From assembly GCA_031258335.1 (NCBI GenBank), contig JAIRMY010000145.1, positions 1 through 31,596 of the forward strand: a stretch of DNA of 31,596 nucleotides. Reading direction: 5' to 3'. The stretch comes from Spirochaetaceae bacterium. GTDB lineage: Bacteria; Spirochaetota; Spirochaetia; Treponematales; Breznakiellaceae. Below are positions 29,366-31,596 of the stretch, piece after piece. Position 1 is the stretch's first letter. Every line of letters begins with the position of its first letter. Under the pieces are notes generated by a model that made no database searches, was not told the DNA's origin, and saw only the letters and a program-made list of their open reading frames with translations. The position numbers and the translations under genes were made by a program.

Positions 29366-31465
29366 TTAATTTGAAAAAATTGACTGCTTTATACGGCGGA
29401 TTACACGTATTTTTCCCATGGGAATCTTTACGCAATCCGGTGATACGGCATAACCATCCAATTCGTAGCCGTCGGGCAGTTTGAGCGATAAAGTTAATTC
29501 ATCCTCCGCTTTTTCCAACGCAAGCGGCGCGCCTCTTATACATTTTTCTGCCCCGCTCAGATTCTCTACGATAATTTCAAGCGTTTCATTTGAAATTATC
29601 GCCTGTTTTACAAGGGCAAGTTTTCCGTGATAATCAAGTCCGTGAGCCTCGCGTTTTTCGTACCGTATGAAAGCCCCGTTTAACTGCCGCTCTGAAATTA
29701 TCAAGCGCCGTTCTATGCGTGCGGCAAGTTCTTCCCGTTCCATTTGAGAAGGCTTTAGCTCATTAAGCGCCGCGCGGAAATGTTTCTTGCGTTTTTCGGC
29801 GCGCCTGTAAACATCGCCGCGGGCAGACTCCCCCGCGGAGCGCGGCGTGGGAATCCGTCCCCTGAATTTTCCCGCCAGTGACTCCGTCTGCGGCGTGATA
29901 GAATCAAAAAAAGGAAAAGTCCTTTTTTGGATAGCGTGTTTTGCCATTGCGCGTGGTTCGGATATTATATCGACTCCGGCATTTTTTAACATCGCCGCCG
30001 CCTCGTCCCTGTCGGCAATATCAAGCAGAAACACGCCAGGTGAAGGGGAAAAAGCGATATGCGAAGCAAATGGTTCTGTTTGCGCTATATAACGCCGTCC
30101 CTCAGACAATACAATGCTCACTCCCTCAATAATAACAACTTCAGAGTGTCTTTTTTGCCATTCGTCAAGAGTCTCCCTCAAACACGTGTCCGTGCGCCCC
30201 GAAGAAAGTTCCGTCAAAAGTTCAAACATCGCCCCGCTGTCCACGCCGTTGTTAAAACCACGCGCGGCGGATTCCCGCGTAACGCTGAATTGTACTGATG
30301 TCTTTGCATCGTCAACTTCACAAAAAGCGGCGAGCGCAGCCGCGCCGGTGAACGATATTTCCGGCAAAAGAATAAATGAAAAAACAGAATTGAACGCTAT
30401 TACCCCCGTGTTACTGCCGCAGGGAATAACGCCGTCGTCTCCGGTACGGTCTATATTTCGTCTCCGGTATCCGTCCTGTACTTTTAATAACAATCCCGTT
30501 TTTTCAAGCGCCGCTATCAAAACGGCGGATTTCAGTGGCTCATCCGCCGCGGTAGTATTTTCCGGGTATTCCGCTGCCGTTATCATAATAATCCTCCTTA
30601 ACGCCGTGACAGGATAGCATTTATCCGCAACAAGCAGATTTAAGAGCGCGGCGGCGGCGGCAGCTATACGCCGTATAAATCTTTTTTGAGGAAGCAGCGC
30701 GCCGCCCGCGACTGTAAGGCTGATATAAACGCCCGCGGCGCAGTACGCGAAACGTTCAAACTCCGTTAAAGCGGCAAAGTCCTGAAATTTTTGCCCTGTA
30801 TAATCAAACGGCGCTTCCGTCAGAATGCCTATATGCCGCAAGGCCGCCGCAAAAACATCCGCGCCAGGCGGAAATATTTTTTGAATCCTTTGCATCAGAT
30901 TCTTTCGCGGGGTTCCATCGCTCTTTAATACAACCCTCTCCGGCGCGATAAACGTTAAAAAAGCCGCCAAAAATATGTCGTTAAAAACACCCGTACCGGG
31001 ACCGGAACATTCCGCGGTATACGGAAACAGGACGGCGCTGTCCGCCGCGAAAGGGAGGAGTATTTTTTTAAAAAGCGGGTTAAGCGAAAGGCGGTTCTTC
31101 CCGCCTTCCTTTACCACGTAAACTATCAGGCGTTCCTCAAGGTTGATCAAAAGCGAGTCCAGTTCCGCATACGTGTATTCCCCGCTGAAAAACGCCGTCA
31201 AATCGCCGCGGCACGGTTCATTAAGCGCTGCAATGGCGGCAATTACCTTATGATCATCGCCGTCAATATACGCGGAAACCGTTTTTTTTATATCTTTGTC
31301 CGCAAGAAAAGCCGAAAGTTCATCCAGCAGCCGCTGTTTATTGAACGGCGATCGTATGTTCCCCAAAATACTGCGCACAAGGTCAAAAAATCGCGTATCA
31401 GGCAACGTTATCAAGGACGTTTTCCATTGTTCTACGGAGCGAAACGCTGTATTTGAAGAATCCAT
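29366..31465 (-). CDS. Helicase-associated protein with an XPB/Ssl2 N-terminal-like domain
   Basis: The 699-aa protein has no helicase motifs (no Walker A or DEAD/DEAH box). Residues about 335-490 resemble the domain found at the N-terminus of bacterial XPB/Ssl2-like helicases: GVIAFNSVFSFILLPEI, FSVTRESAARGFNNGVD, LRETLDEWQKRHSEV, and then a C-terminal piece ending LKNAGVDIIS. The N-terminal 330 residues are helical, with a possible winged-helix repeat. The C-terminal 200 residues contain a basic helix-rich part and a beta part (AIISNETLEIIVEN) recalling WYL-type modules. Stand-alone proteins of this type occur in several bacteria and have no assigned function. The start lacks a Shine-Dalgarno sequence and sits 9 bases from a TATAAA. 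Confidence 0.75.
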   Translation of the reverse strand: MDSSNTAFRSVEQWKTSLITLPDTRFFDLVRSILGNIRSPFNKQRLLDELSAFLADKDIKKTVSAYIDGDDHKVIAAIAALNEPCRGDLTAFFSGEYTYAELDSLLINLEERLIVYVVKEGGKNRLSLNPLFKKILLPFAADSAVLFPYTAECSGPGTGVFNDIFLAAFLTFIAPERVVLKSDGTPRKNLMQRIQKIFPPGADVFAAALRHIGILTEAPFDYTGQKFQDFAALTEFERFAYCAAGVYISLTVAGGALLPQKRFIRRIAAAAAALLNLLVADKCYPVTALRRIIMITAAEYPENTTAADEPLKSAVLIAALEKTGLLLKVQDGYRRRNIDRTGDDGVIPCGSNTGVIAFNSVFSFILLPEISFTGAAALAAFCEVDDAKTSVQFSVTRESAARGFNNGVDSGAMFELLTELSSGRTDTCLRETLDEWQKRHSEVVIIEGVSIVLSEGRRYIAQTEPFASHIAFSPSPGVFLLDIADRDEAAAMLKNAGVDIISEPRAMAKHAIQKRTFPFFDSITPQTESLAGKFRGRIPTPRSAGESARGDVYRRAEKRKKHFRAALNELKPSQMEREELAARIERRLIISERQLNGAFIRYEKREAHGLDYHGKLALVKQAIISNETLEIIVENLSGAEKCIRGAPLALEKAEDELTLSLKLPDGYELDGYAVSPDCVKIPMGKIRVIRRIKQSIFSN

Positions 31466-31474
31466 TTGCCATTA

Positions 31475-31480
31475 TTTATA
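31475..31480 (-). promoter_or_regulatory. Candidate -10 element of the 699-aa gene, near-leaderless
   Basis: TATAAA reads on the minus strand at 31480-31475, ending 9 bases before the ATG at 31465. No ribosome binding site lies between. Any leader would be about 0-3 bases. Confidence 0.4.
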
Positions 31481-31523
31481 CTAAAAATAACAAACTTATT
31501 AAAGGGGGACAAACGCCGCTTCG

Positions 31524-31551
31524 TTGACAATATTTCGAATATCGCTATAAT
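31524..31551 (+). promoter_or_regulatory. Near-consensus sigma-70 promoter facing out of the window
   Basis: Consensus TTGACA (31524-31529) and TATAAT (31546-31551) with a 16-base spacer on the plus strand. The spacer contains ATATT, TCG, AATAT (31530-31542), a small dyad. It drives a gene or RNA beginning near 31558, beyond the right edge. The 131 bases from 31466 hold nothing else identifiable. Confidence 0.65.
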
Positions 31552-31596
31552 ATAACTATCTCTAAAAGCGTGGATGCGTTTCAGGGATACCGTTTT

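Overview
The window looks like chromosome from a spirochaete, most likely a Treponema-type bacterium. The support is indirect: exported proteins with signal peptides followed by G/K-rich starts (for example VFA then GGKKDSG), a bactofilin, ECF-type regulation and Treponema-style gene neighbourhoods. GC is moderate, genes are densely packed, and many start/stop overlaps (ATGA, TTGA, GTGA, TGATG) and several TTG starts occur. There is no rRNA, tRNA or CRISPR array, and no complete transposon.

Left part (1-3785, minus strand). A 22-codon stub resembling the N-terminus of a [2Fe-2S] hydroxylase small subunit leaves the window at the left edge. Upstream of it lie argininosuccinate lyase, a bactofilin with a 60-bp tandem repeat, and a receiver protein whose phospho-acceptor Asp is replaced by Asn. 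A VanY-type D,D-carboxypeptidase lipoprotein comes next.

Plus-strand block (3888-20869). It opens with an unrecognised membrane-anchored 602-aa protein and an exported SRPBCC/START-like protein. Next are larE, larC and larB (nickel-pincer cofactor synthesis, with no larA nearby). A long overlapping operon follows: exported tandem rhodanese, flippase-like protein, TVP38/TMEM64 protein, C_GCAxxG_C_C protein, CDP-alcohol phosphatidyltransferase, solute-binding lipoprotein, two permeases and an ATPase. Its gene families match those of the E. coli ydjXYZ-ynjABCDEF region in a different order. A second operon has an FtsX/MacB-type permease preceded by a possible 29-aa leader peptide, a LolD-type ATPase, an ECF sigma factor and threonine synthase.

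Middle (20941-23966, minus). A polar amino-acid ABC transporter (two permeases, ATPase, binding protein) converges on threonine synthase across a nested hairpin. Divergent from it is a small membrane protein with a Cys-rich tail that could be the anti-sigma partner of the ECF factor.

Right part (24521-31596, minus). It contains a truncated DUF5615 toxin-like fragment that ends at an inverted-repeat element, a methyltransferase, GAPDH, an AMMECR1 protein, an XRE/HigA-type regulator with an AT-hook-like tail, a NYN nuclease with an OST-HTH domain, and a 699-aa protein resembling the XPB helicase N-terminal domain. A near-consensus plus-strand promoter points out of the right edge.

The observations most worth following up are the remodelled ynj-like locus, a dispersed hairpin element present twice with a covarying base pair, the atypical receiver, the possible leader peptide, the split sigma/anti-sigma pair and the AT-hook-tailed regulator.
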